This document shows, one piece after another, positions 9,994 through 20,262 of a stretch of DNA of 64,000 nucleotides. The stretch comes from Prillingera fragicola (taxonomy: Eukaryota > Basidiomycota > Tremellomycetes > Trichosporonales > Trichosporonaceae): the NCBI GenBank assembly GCA_002335605.1, contig BEDY01000005.1:1116001-1180000 (forward strand), given 5' to 3'. The stretch's first letter is position 1, and each line of letters starts with the position of its first letter. The notes under the pieces were generated by a model. It was not told the origin of the DNA. It ran no database searches and was given only the letters and a program-made list of their open reading frames with translations. Both the position numbers and the translations under genes were made by a program.

Positions 9994-11576
9994 ATGAGCC
10001 GCCTGACCCGCGTCCTGCCCCTGGGCCGACGCTTCCTCTCGACCCAGCCGAGCTCGTCGACAAACGTGCTTGATGAGCTTGAGACCCGCGGTTTTGTGCA
10101 GGCCACCACGAGGTGAGCAACCAGACTCTGGGATTGTCGGGCGCGTCGTCGTCACTGACTGCCCAGTGCCGACCTGCGAAACCACCTCGCGACCCCGAGC
10201 TGCGCGTATGCTGGTGTAGACCCCAGTGCATCGAGTTTGCATGTTGGAAACCTGTTGCCGCTGTTGGGATTGTTACATTTCCGCGCGCGTGGACATCATG
10301 CTCTGGCTCTGGTGAGTTGCGACGAAGACGGACAACGTGCTGACCCCCCAGATTGGCGGAGCAACGGGCGCCATAGGTGACCCCTCTGGCCGCAGCACCG
10401 AACGCAACGCGCTCTCACAGGAGACACTCGCGGAGAATATTGCGGGCATAACAGGCCAGATTGAGCGGTTCTTCGAGCGCGGTATCGAGTACGCTGGACG
10501 GCGGGGCTTTGAGCCTACCGAGGCAAAAGGAAGAGGATTCGACATTGTGAACAACCATGACTGGACCAAGGATGTCAGCGTTCTTGACTTTTTGAGGGAC
10601 GTCGGCAAGCTTGCCCGCGTCAATGTAATGCTCGCGAGGGACAGTGTCAAGTCGCGTCTGGACTCGGAACAGGGTATCTCGTTCACCGAGTTCTCCTACC
10701 AGCTCCTCCAGGCCAATGATTTTGCGCACCTGTACCGCAATCATGACTGCCGGGTGCAGCTTGGCGGTAGCGACCAGTGGGGCAACATTGTGGCGGGTAT
10801 CGACATGATCAAGCGTCAGCGGGGACAGGCGCTCGACGCTGGCGAGGGGGCTGCACCAGCAGCGGCAGATGGCAAGACGCCTGCTCTCCCCGACCCAGCA
10901 TTCGGTCTCACTATCCCACTGCTCACAACAGCCAAGGGAGAAAAGTTTGGCAAGAGCGCCGGCAACGCCGTCTGGCTCGACGAGAGCCGCACCAGTGTGT
11001 CCGACTTTTACCAATTCTTCCTCCGCGCGGAAGACGCCGACGTCGAGCGCTACCTCTCCCTCCTCACTCTCGTCCCCACCACCCAAATCGCCGAAGCCAT
11101 CGCCGAGCACCGCAAGGCACCCCGCAACCGCGGCGCTCAGACCCTCCTCGCAGAAGAGGTCACCGAGCTCGTCCACGGCCGTGAGTGCCCCAACACTGAT
11201 CAAGCTAACGAAGCCAGGCGACGCAGTACGCCGCGCTCAGACCGTCGCCCAGGTCCTGTTCTCCTCCAGTCCCCGCTCCAGCCTGCGCGCCGCCAACGTC
11301 CTCGACGCAATGGGCAACGACCCCAGGCTCGTCCGCGTGCACATGCGTGACGTTGCCGGGGTCCCCGTTGCCAAACTCGCCGCGATGCACGGGCTGGTCA
11401 AGAGCCGGTCAGAGGCAAACAGGCTCATCAAGCCTGTTGGCTCTGGATTGAGCATCAACGACTCGCAGGTTACTGACAAGGCGCGCGAGATTGAGGCTAC
11501 CGACCTTGTTGATGGGCATCTCGCACTGCTCCGCAAGGGACGCGATGTCGTCGTCTTATACGTCGACACGGACTAG
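9994..11576 (+). CDS. MSY1: Mitochondrial tyrosyl-tRNA synthetase
   Basis: Class I synthetase that charges mitochondrial tRNA-Tyr. Exons: 9994-10112, 10167-10311, 10352-11180, 11218-11576; 483 aa. Residues 1-30 are Arg/Ser-rich without acids (MSRLTRVLPLGRRFLSTQPS), a good mitochondrial targeting peptide. The HIGH-type signature is HVGN at 65-68, followed by IGGATGAIGDPSGRSTER, the QLGGSDQWGN tyrosine-binding block, and a KMSKS-type loop KFGKS at about 286-290. The C-terminus (about 410-483) is an S4-like RNA-binding domain (LVKSRSEANRLIKPVGSGLS). A bacterial-type enzyme, as expected for the organelle. A low-complexity Ala/Gly insertion sits around residues 245-260. Confidence 0.95.
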
Positions 11577-11745
11577 ACGCCATAGGCTCACAATGCACTA
11601 TTCACCACGCACCCCTCGTGTTCACGGATATGTTAAGCATGGATGGTATTCTAAAGAGTTTGTACAAACAAACGCACAATTAAAGACTCTGTACTGTCCT
11701 TTACACCTACAGCCGCCCCTACGCGGCCAACAACGCACAAAAGCC

Positions 11746-14700
11746 TTAAGCCATCCAGCCGTGGCTGGACCAGTCAAACGCGCCGTAGCCCGGCACCTCG
11801 TTCATTGAGTTTTGTCGGGACGGCACCTGGGGGCCGTTTGAGCCAACAGAAGCCGGCGTCGGCACGTTAGTGCCAGTGCCACCCGAGTTGCCAACGGGAT
11901 TGCTGACCGTGCGCTGGCCGACCTGCTGCTGGCCGGGCTGGCCAGGAAGCTGGCGGTTGCCGCCCTGGCCATTGCCGTTGTTGTCCCACGAAAAGCTGAA
12001 CACACGCGACAGGAAGTCGTCGGGGACCTGGGAAGAACCCGCGGGCCCGATGGCGTCCTGATTGGTGTTGGCCGTCGGGTTGGTGGGGAAGTACGACGCG
12101 AGCATGGACTCGACGGCCGGGTCGAGGCTGGGCTGGCTCTGAGGGAACTGTTGCTGGTTGAATGGAGGGGGGAACGTCGAGACGTTGTAAGGGTCGACGC
12201 TGAAGTTGAACCCGCCAGGCTGCTGGGGCGCCTGGAACGGGAACTGGTTTGACTGCGTCTTGCTGTCGGGCTGCGACGTGCTGCTGGTCGACAGCGCAGA
12301 CGTGGGAGGCATAGGGTAAGCCCCAAACACGGGGCGATCCGGGGTAGGGTCGCCCTTGGTCTGCGGCGAGGCAGTGAGACCGTGCTCGGCAGACGGAGAG
12401 ACAAACGAGGCCGAGCCGCTGGATGCCGGGCTGTCAGACTCGAGAGCAGCCTGGTGAATGAGGCGCTTGACGGCACGTTGCAGGTTGTGCTCCTCGTCAT
12501 CAATGCCGTCTTCCCCACCAGCCTTGCGCTTTTGTCCGATGATGCTAGCTCCGGGGCGGCGACGATCCTCAACTTCGGCTACGAGACATCAGCATTGTGC
12601 TTTGAGACTGTTAAATTTACTCACTCATAAGGAAGTCCATGACCTTGATGGCGGCACGGGCCGGCACCGAGGTCTCGGCAATGTGACGCATCTGGTCAAG
12701 GGCACCCTTGACCTCTGAAATCTTCTCCTCTGTGACCTTGGACTTCATCTCGCGCTTGGCCGTCTTGAGCAAGTCAATAATAACGACCATGCCCGAGACA
12801 GTGACATAGAACAGAGGAATCCACCACTTCTCGAGGAAGCGCGCGACGCCACCAGTGTCCGACATCATGCGCAAACTAGCACGCGCGGCGCGGATACACT
12901 GCTCTTTAGAGTAGGCGAAGCGTTCGTCCTCGTATCCACGCGAGAGCCAGGGACGGTGCAAGCGGAGCATACGTGAGTGGATGGCCAAGCTGAGGGTAAT
13001 CTTCTCGTAGTGCTCGACAAGCTTCTTCTTGTCCGATGGCAAAGGGCCAGGGGTGTTGTCGGGCTGGAAGAAGGCGGGCAGCTCGAGCATGGCCTTGCGG
13101 AGCTCGCGGTCCACACTGAGGATGAACGAGTAGGGCGGGTGATTATTGTTGTTTGCCTGCCAAATTTGGCGCTGGCTGATCTCGGCGAACTTGAGCTTTG
13201 CGAGCTGGAATGACATGCGTGTGCGCACGTTTGAGGGCTGTGCGCGCAAAGGCTGGCCGTCGATGAGGTCCTCGTCCTCAATGTTGGCGGGGAGCGCTGT
13301 TTTGATCTGGTCGGGGTGGATACTGCACGCATAGTTGTAGCTAGGGGCAAGCGACCAGTCAAGGAACACCAGGTTCCACCAGATGCGACGTCCAACCTCA
13401 CGCTGAATGAGGCTCTCCCAGCGACCTTTCCACATGGGAAGGTTGCGGCCATCCGAGCTCTGTTGCTCGGCGCCGAGACGCGAAAGACCGAGACCCTGGG
13501 CCATCTTGATGCAAGCGCCAAGAAGCGACCATGCGGCGTCGGCGCGATCCTTGTTGTTCATGAGGACGCTCATGAGAATGCATGCCTGCAGGTTTTCCAG
13601 CGTGTGCGTGCCGATAAAGTCACTCGACCACTGGGCAGCGCGCGAAGCATCGTACCAGACGTCAGATAGAGACTGGATCTCCTCGGGGGTAAAGTGCAGC
13701 GCCGCCTCCGACGCGTCCATAAAGTGGAGACCGAGAGTCATCACCACAAAGTAGACGGCAAGGAAGGGCATCGAGATTTCGTACACAACGCGATCGGGCG
13801 GGAGGGCCCACAGATCACGGCATTGGCTGAGGAACGTAGGAACGTGGAACACTGCCTGTCAGTGTCCGATGCTCAGGCGGTGACAACTCACGTCGATGCA
13901 ACCAATCAACCTTGTCGAGGAAGGCTTGAACTAACAACTCTCCACGTTCGTGCGACGGCAGCACACGGGTAATGGCTCCGAGCACAATAATGCTACGCTT
14001 GAAGCAAATGTTGAAGATATCGGCTGGTGACAACGATTCGCCGAGGGCGGTGATGCGGGCCAATCGCTCCTCATCGGTCGTGGCAGGAGGCAAGCCTAGG
14101 GCGGTGATAGACTTGCGCGCTTGGGGCGAAGTGTAGTCGCCATTGCCGGTGAGCGCCGCCAATCCGGGCGATTCGCCAGCAGCAGTGCCGCTACGCGACA
14201 AGTGATAGTTGTGGCCAGGGGCTTGCTTTGAAATTGTCGAAACCCTGCCGCTCCGGAAGTGTGGAATAGACTGGGATCCGTCCACACGAGAACGGCCAAA
14301 GGCGAGGTGCTCAAGAGTGAGTGCTGCACCCTCGGTGTCGCTGACATTGTGATCGTCCTCATCGTCTAGGTTCGGGTTGCCCATGGGTGGGTTCGGCATT
14401 GGTCCCTGCGGATCGCTGGCGGGTGCTGCGCCAATCTTGGCACGTATCTGGGTGAGAACCTGCTCAAGGTCGGCTGGCACGATTGTACCAGCCTTTACGA
14501 GCGCAGCTTCAAGCGCATCGACACGGTGCGCAAGGTTGGCAAGGTCCTGCGTTGTGGCATAATTTGAACTTTCGGGTCAGCACGGACACAGGCACAGATG
14601 GTCTGATAACCGGTTCACATACGAAGCGACAAGTTGTTTCTCGGCCTGGGAAATGTCAGCCCATGTCCCAGAGCTACTGGCAACACTCACTGTTCCAACC

Positions 14701-15231
14701 TCATGACACCTCGCTTGATCTTGTCGGAGGATGCATGGACCTAGAGGGTGTTTTAGCTTGAACCTTTGTAGGTTCTTCTTGCCCACATACCGCAAGGAAA
14801 TCTACCTGTTAGCTTCTGACACTGACGACATGGAGAGGCAACTCACTTTTTGTCACACTTGATCTTCCTACAAAGGGGAGACAGTGGTCAGCACGCACTC
14901 CATCCCAGTAGAGTGACAGCAAAACTTTGGCCGGCTACGGAGGAAGGCGGGTTACTCACCTCCTGCGGCATTCAGAGCAGCTCTGAACCACGCGCCGACG
15001 TGTTGCGTGGGGCTTCTTTTCCTTTTTGACTTCTTTGGAACCAGATCCAGCATCGTCGTCGTCATCAACGTCTGGGCTCACAGCAGCCGCTGCGTGATCG
15101 TCGTCGTCCACCGAGAACGATCGGCTCCGTTGCGGAGGCGAACCCTTAAGATGCATGAGCTGAGGAAAGGGCGGCAGTGGCGGTACGCTCTTTGGGAGGG
15201 ACGAATAGCCCTTTGACGGTGGTTGCGACAT
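11746..15231 (-). CDS. Zn2Cys6 transcription factor with fungal-specific domain
   Basis: Nuclear DNA-binding regulator, target unknown. Exons: 15231-14960, 14867-14847, 14801-14791, 14740-14691, 14645-14623, 14568-13892, 13851-12625, 12578-11746; 1037 aa. The binuclear zinc cluster (about residues 84-112) is CX2CX6CX5CX2CX8C and is split across exons 1-4, including exons of 21 and 11 nt; the spliced sequence reads CSECRRRKIKC, DKKFPC, GPC, ILRQDQARC. A short coiled-coil linker (DLANLAHRVDALEAALVKAG) follows. The middle homology (fungal_trans) region spans roughly 280-640, with FHVPTFLSQCRDLW and the GRRIWWNLVFLDW signature. The C-terminal third is Gln/Pro/Ser/Asn-rich, an activation-domain type. 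The start is the ATG at 15231; no ATG lies upstream in frame before a stop that I can see. Confidence 0.9.
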
Positions 15232-16910
15232 GTGGGGCAGCGACGTTGGTGAGGAATGAATGCCGACCAAGCGAGATTAGAGTGTCTTGCCTAGTCTCGG
15301 TGGGGAAGGCCTGATGGAGGATGGACAAGTCGAAACTTGCGATGGCTCAGCGGCTGAGATGGCGCTGAGCAATGCAAGCGAGCCCGAAACGAGAAGGCGA
15401 ACAAGCGGTAGATGAGTGATTGGGACCGTGAAGGTATGGGAGAATGGATGGATGACTGAGAGGGCCTTACATGCCTCGGACAGCCAAAGATTCCAAGTCG
15501 TGCTCGCCGAGCCTAGTCCAACCAGGTGGCCAGTGAGTGGGGCTAGATGGATGACATACAGTGTACACCGTGGGAGAACGAGTCACCACGCCACCTTACA
15601 CCCGTTCTACCTCGGTAGAAATAGATCTTGAATTCGTGCGCCTTTAGGAATCCGCAGGCCTATTCTTGGGACGCCTATTGTCCAACAGGCTCGCACTGTA
15701 CAGTATGTTCTACCGTCCAAGCCTATTTCACCCGTTGTGTCAACAAACCACCAGACCACCCGAACGATGTTCAGCTCCACTGTCTGTCATGCGCTGAAGT
15801 GTGTTACAAGAGGTACAATGTTAATGGTGCAAAGAACACGTCGCAGCACAGGTCTCGCAATGCTCAAAGTGCTCAAGGCTAGCATTTAAATTGCACCTCA
15901 ATACTCTCCATATCAGTGTATGGCGCTCATTGCTGCCAACTCGTCCAACACAATCATTGCCCATGAGCCCTTGATCGTCGGCGATCGTACCTACAACGTC
16001 ACGGGAATCAATACGGTTACATACTCACAAGGCGGCGGGCATGCAGAACAAGTAGCATACGCAGCTACACGGCGGACCTTGTCGCGTGTTTGGTTCTAGA
16101 CCTTCAAGAAGCCGGAACAGGTTGAGCCAATGTCCCCGCCATGGGCCTGTTCAGGCTCCCGATGTATCATGGGTGGGGGGCTGGTCCACTAGCCTTGGGC
16201 TGAAGCTGATCGGAGCCATACCCCTTGCGCTTCTGGGATGCGCAGGCCGAGAGACGTATCATGTTGCCTCGATTTTGTGCCTCTCATGCTCGGCCACCGG
16301 TACTTTACGCAACAGACAGCTGCACCGCGGTACCATTGCTGCTGCTTAACGCAGGGGCCTGGCAGAACATGCAATGGCAACAGCAGCCAGTCACGCACAG
16401 CCGATTAGGTTGTGTGTTGTGCCTCCGCTCCACACTTGAGCTAGTTGTTCGCAAGATCGCCGTGTACTTCTTCGCCGAACCCGCGTGCCTTTTGCGATGG
16501 CCAGCATCCTCCGAGTAGTGTCAACTAGTGTTCGGCTGGCAGGTACTTGAGACGTTCTAACGCTTCCCAACCCCTGTTGATGAGGGCATGCCCCGTCCAT
16601 GCTTGCCTAAACATGTTCTGCCATTGGCCACCTCCTTGCGTTCAAACAACCTTAAACCATGTACTGAACGAGTTCCAGCGGCTGGTGAGCAGGGACTCAC
16701 TTCCGGAAGAACAGGAGCTCGGCTTTGCAGCTGATTCGAGACTAGAAAATACCTGAATCCCGTAGCCCTCGTCTGTGTTCCGGCAAGACCTTTGTTCGCT
16801 TCAAGGTTCATCGCCGCGCGTTTGCTGAAACGATGTCCCGCTTTGACTATGTACGTGGTTGCCGAGCCATCTAGAAAGAGGTTTCCTCCGCACATGTCCT
16901 GTGGTTCCCC

Positions 16911-16928
16911 TCCCGCTTGATAGCGGGA
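16911..16928. promoter_or_regulatory. Inverted repeat TCCCGC-N6-GCGGGA
   Basis: Perfect 6-bp arms at 16911-16916 and 16923-16928. The CCGC/GCGG arrangement is the sort bound by dimeric Zn2Cys6 regulators, but binding is inference only. Confidence 0.45.
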
Positions 16929-16940
16929 TTTTTAAGCTCG

Positions 16941-16959
16941 TGTCCATCCGCCAGGGACA
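16941..16959. promoter_or_regulatory. Hairpin TGTCC...CCAGGGACA, copy 1
   Basis: TGTCC at 16941 and GGACA at 16955 pair, and the arms extend to CGTGTCC/GGACACG. A similar element lies downstream of the peroxygenase at 19238-19258. Confidence 0.45.
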
Positions 16960-16996
16960 CGGGACGGATAACCATTCCTTCGACGCGTGATACCGG

Positions 16997-17030
16997 CATA
17001 CCCTGCGGCACGCGGTGCACGGGGGGTATG
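16997..17030. promoter_or_regulatory. Inverted repeat CATACCC...GGGTATG
   Basis: Perfect 7-bp arms (16997-17003 and 17024-17030) with a 20-nt GC-rich spacer, 348 bp upstream of the peroxygenase start. Confidence 0.4.
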
Positions 17031-17377
17031 GTGTTTCAGCATCCCAGCTCAACAGTGGCCTGCAGACTTGTTGAGTCGCCAGTTGGACTGCAGTTTTAAC
17101 AGCCGTATTCTATCACCTCCTTGACGACGGATGACGGGCCTTGGCGACAGGCCATGTACAGACGTACCCCTAATCTTCCCGCCGCCCTGTTGATGTTGAC
17201 GGCTTTGACTATGAACTGTCCGCCGGGAAGCCTTTACGTTGGCTTGCCATGGCCACCAAACACGATCAACGCAAAACAAACCTCTGGGGTGCTGGGATGA
17301 AAGGTACTTAAAGAACTGACTTTGAGCTGTGTGGTTCTTCATCCAGCAAGATCATCTTTGACTGACCATCTTCCAAC

Positions 17378-18847
17378 ATGAAGGTGTCGACTATTCTTGG
17401 CGCGATCGCCATTACGGCTTCGTCTGCGAACGCTTTCCCTTTCATGGCCGAGTTTGTTCGCGACGGTATCATTACTGCCGACGGCAAGATTGATGAGCGT
17501 GGTCTCTTTGACTCGATCAACACTGGTCTCAACCAGCTCAAGGGCCAGCTCGGTAACTCCAAGTTTGACCAGGGCCAGGTCAAGACCGTCTACGGTCAGA
17601 TGCAGGCCGCCATGGCTGAGATGCAGGGTCTCAACATGCCCGACGCCCAGCTCACCAGCACTCCTCGCGACCAACTCTCCAACTCGTCCATCTACTCGGC
17701 CTACGGCCTTGACCGTGGAGAGGGCTTTGGCCACACGGGCCACGTCTGGCACCACGAGTCTGCCGACTTCAAGAACTATCGTCCCTTCCCTCCTCGCTAC
17801 GGCAAGGACCACCCCGTCTACGACGGTGGTTCGCGTTCGGCCATTGGTGACTTCCAGCTCCCCGAGATCCAGGGCGACTATGACAACAACCTTGGCTGGG
17901 GACCGGCCGAGAACGACGCTCACCCCTGGTACCCCCCCACTCACGGCCAGACCCGCGGCCCATGCCCCGGTCTCAACACTGCCGCCAACCACGGTTACCT
18001 GCCCCGCAGCGGCATTGTGACCCCCAAGGAGCTCTTCATTGGCACTTGGCGCGCGCTCTCGCTCTCGCCTGACATGTGTCTGCTCCTCGGCACCCTCTCG
18101 TTCATCTTCAAGGGTGACCCCCTCCGCATGACCCTTTCGATCGGCACCAACAAGGACGTCTACGGCGCCCCCATGCCCGACCACATTGGCACTGGAATTG
18201 GAGAGCACGGTGTTCTCGAGGGTGACGCTTCGATCACTCGCAAGGACCACACTCTTGGCAACGTCTGGTCGCTCGACGAGGGTCTTTACAACACCTTCCT
18301 CGACGAGATTGAGGCCACTGGCGAGGTCAACGTCAAGTCGCTTGCTGCCGGCCGTTACCGCGCCTGGAAGAACACTGTCCACAACAACCGCCAGGGTGAC
18401 TTCAACCCTTGGCGCATGATTGTCGCCTACGCCGAGTCGGGCTTTTCGCACGAGGCTCTCAAGGGTGACTCGAAGGTCTTTACTCCCCAGGCCGTCGAGT
18501 CTTGGTTCTACTACGAGCGCTTCCCCCCCGGATGGCAGCGCCGCAAGGTTCCCGTCACCATTGCCGAGATGCTTGCTTGGGGTGCTGTCGTTTGGGCTGC
18601 TTCTCCCATCGACAAGTCGGGCTTCCCCACTCCCGGATGGTCGCTCTTCGGCCTCTGGCTCCCCATCCCCACTCTTGGTTCGCTCGGCAAGTTCTGGAAC
18701 ATCCTCTCCACTGGCGGCGCCAAGGCTTCCATCGGTGACCTTGCTTGCCAGGCCAAGGGCACCTTCTACGACGGCCTCCTCTCCGGATGGCTCCGTAACG
18801 CTATCAGCGACATGAAGGGCACCGGCAAGTCGGGCTTCAACTGTTAA
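17378..18847 (+). CDS. Secreted heme-thiolate peroxygenase (UPO-type, PF01328 family)
   Basis: Extracellular heme-thiolate enzyme using H2O2 for oxygenation or peroxidation. One exon, 489 aa, in a region where nearly every gene has introns. Residues 1-19 are a signal peptide (cut near SANA-FPF). The proximal heme ligand is Cys196 in GPCPGLNTAANHGYLPRSG. Glu281, Gly282 and Ser285 (EGDAS) fit the magnesium site of the family. Arg346 and Glu353 in WRMIVAYAE have the seven-residue spacing of the acid-base pair of long peroxygenases. Cys489 is the last residue, which could form a C-terminal disulfide. Between signal peptide and the PCP motif lie about 175 residues, far more than in the best-known long peroxygenases. 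Pfam-family assignment is firm; peroxygenase rather than plain peroxidase activity is inferred from the motifs. Confidence 0.9.
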   Translation: MKVSTILGAIAITASSANAFPFMAEFVRDGIITADGKIDERGLFDSINTGLNQLKGQLGNSKFDQGQVKTVYGQMQAAMAEMQGLNMPDAQLTSTPRDQLSNSSIYSAYGLDRGEGFGHTGHVWHHESADFKNYRPFPPRYGKDHPVYDGGSRSAIGDFQLPEIQGDYDNNLGWGPAENDAHPWYPPTHGQTRGPCPGLNTAANHGYLPRSGIVTPKELFIGTWRALSLSPDMCLLLGTLSFIFKGDPLRMTLSIGTNKDVYGAPMPDHIGTGIGEHGVLEGDASITRKDHTLGNVWSLDEGLYNTFLDEIEATGEVNVKSLAAGRYRAWKNTVHNNRQGDFNPWRMIVAYAESGFSHEALKGDSKVFTPQAVESWFYYERFPPGWQRRKVPVTIAEMLAWGAVVWAASPIDKSGFPTPGWSLFGLWLPIPTLGSLGKFWNILSTGGAKASIGDLACQAKGTFYDGLLSGWLRNAISDMKGTGKSGFNC

Positions 18848-20262
18848 TGATATAAAGGACATTATTTGTGCCTTTGAATTGAATCGAATTGCTTAGGACA
18901 CTTCATATCCAGAATGCAACTGCATCTTCTGCTTGCCATTGCCACTTGCTGCGTCGTTTCCTTTCTTACTCTATGTGTTTGTGCATGCCCATCTCTCCAA
19001 GTGTGTGGACGTAGCGTGGGGTTTGTTTGTACTAGAATGTGGCTCGGAGCTTGTCAAGAACAGGAACCGCCACATTCATTTTCCGCTGCAACCACCTTGT
19101 TTCAGGTCAGAGCTCTCCACACGATCCGACAACAACAGTGGCCCAGACCAATCGCAGGACATGCATTAACGACGCGACCACGCTAGGGAGGAACATCCGG
19201 ATTGCCCACAGGGGCAAACCGTTACACTTACGTTGAATGTCCCCGGCCACCAGGGACAAAGCCTTTCTTGGCGCGTTTCAACGTAAGTCCAGGACCCGGG
19301 ATAAGGCTGACGAATTCAACAACAACAGCATGTCAGATTGACATTCAGAGGCACGACCAGCACATTAACCAAGCTGACAAGAACGTCGCCCGCGTCTCGT
19401 CGGCTCCCAGAGCGGGTTACACACTTCCTTCCTTCCGGGGCCTGGAGAGCCTGCTCGCCACTACTCGCTTCATCATACACCACACTCATGTTCCCCGGCC
19501 AGCCGCTAGTTGGGAATATGTCTGAAGCCAAACCTTCAGTCGGGGACATAGAGCGCGTGTTTGTATCTACCGGAATCAGCCGTCAATTCCTGGAGCCACG
19601 GTCGCCACTCACCTTGCTCGCAGCATGTTGTCGCAAACACGAAGCCTTCAACACGGCTACATTTATGACCTTCAGTAAATGCCAAAAAATTCCATGCCAT
19701 GTGGACAGCATTGACCCAATGGGAAGGACTGTCTGACTAGGCTGTGGGCTCCAGAGCACAGCTCGCGTTGAACAGAATTTGACGACCCAGGTTGCAGACA
19801 TTACCCCCTTGTCAATTCCTTCCCTTGTTTCCAACCCCCACCGTCAATGACGTACATTCTCGGGGATGAATTACTCACAAAATACTATTGCCTCTCTCAA
19901 CTACCAACTACTGCCCTCCTTTGAGGGAACGTTACAGTGTGCACTGCATCTGATTCACCCCAACCGACCAGACAAACACCGCCCCGTCAAACCATGTCAA
20001 CGTCAGCAGCGCCCGCAAATTCCGGCGACGTTGTTCTTCGTGACGCATTACTACTGAAGCAGACGAGTGACGCATTATTCTGTCAGCCGCACTTGCGCCG
20101 TGAAAGTTTACCCCAGCATCACGTCGTTCACTCGCCCATCACAATTGCCCTCCCATCTGCTCGTGACAAACTACTAAATGCGCTTCTCATTCACTGATTC
20201 AGCCAGCACGAGATCAAGGAACAAGCGTCGCTACATGCTGTTGTGTATGAAAGTACATGTTT
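18848..20262. other. Long convergent intergenic region
   Basis: 1.4 kb between two converging genes, longer than the 100-300 bp of other convergent pairs here. No convincing gene: open frames are short and overlap on several strands. It holds a hairpin at 19238 similar to the one upstream of the peroxygenase. Confidence 0.45.
19238..19258. repeat. Hairpin TGTCCC...GGGACA, copy 2
   Basis: Arms TGTCCC and GGGACA around a 9-nt loop; the right half CCAGGGACA is the same as in the hairpin at 16941-16959. Confidence 0.45.

Larger units (their letters stand above)
15232..17377. other. Long divergent intergenic region, Zn2Cys6 regulator / peroxygenase
   Basis: 2.1 kb without a supported gene. Open frames are short and have no family features. 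The right end carries three inverted repeats within 120 bp (16911-17030), about 350-470 bp upstream of the peroxygenase start. No tRNA A/B boxes were found by eye. Confidence 0.5.

Noticed and set aside
10415..11203. 262-codon frame antisense to mitochondrial TyrRS
   Set aside because: The plus strand carries HIGH- and KMSKS-type motifs; the antisense frame has none.
17339..18862. 507-codon open frame antisense to the peroxygenase
   Set aside because: It is the exact complement of a real, strongly codon-biased gene; such bias leaves the opposite strand free of stops. The protein has no family features.
19202..19736. Overlapping 107- and 132-codon frames after the peroxygenase
   Set aside because: No ATG context, splice logic or family resemblance; expected by chance in this composition.
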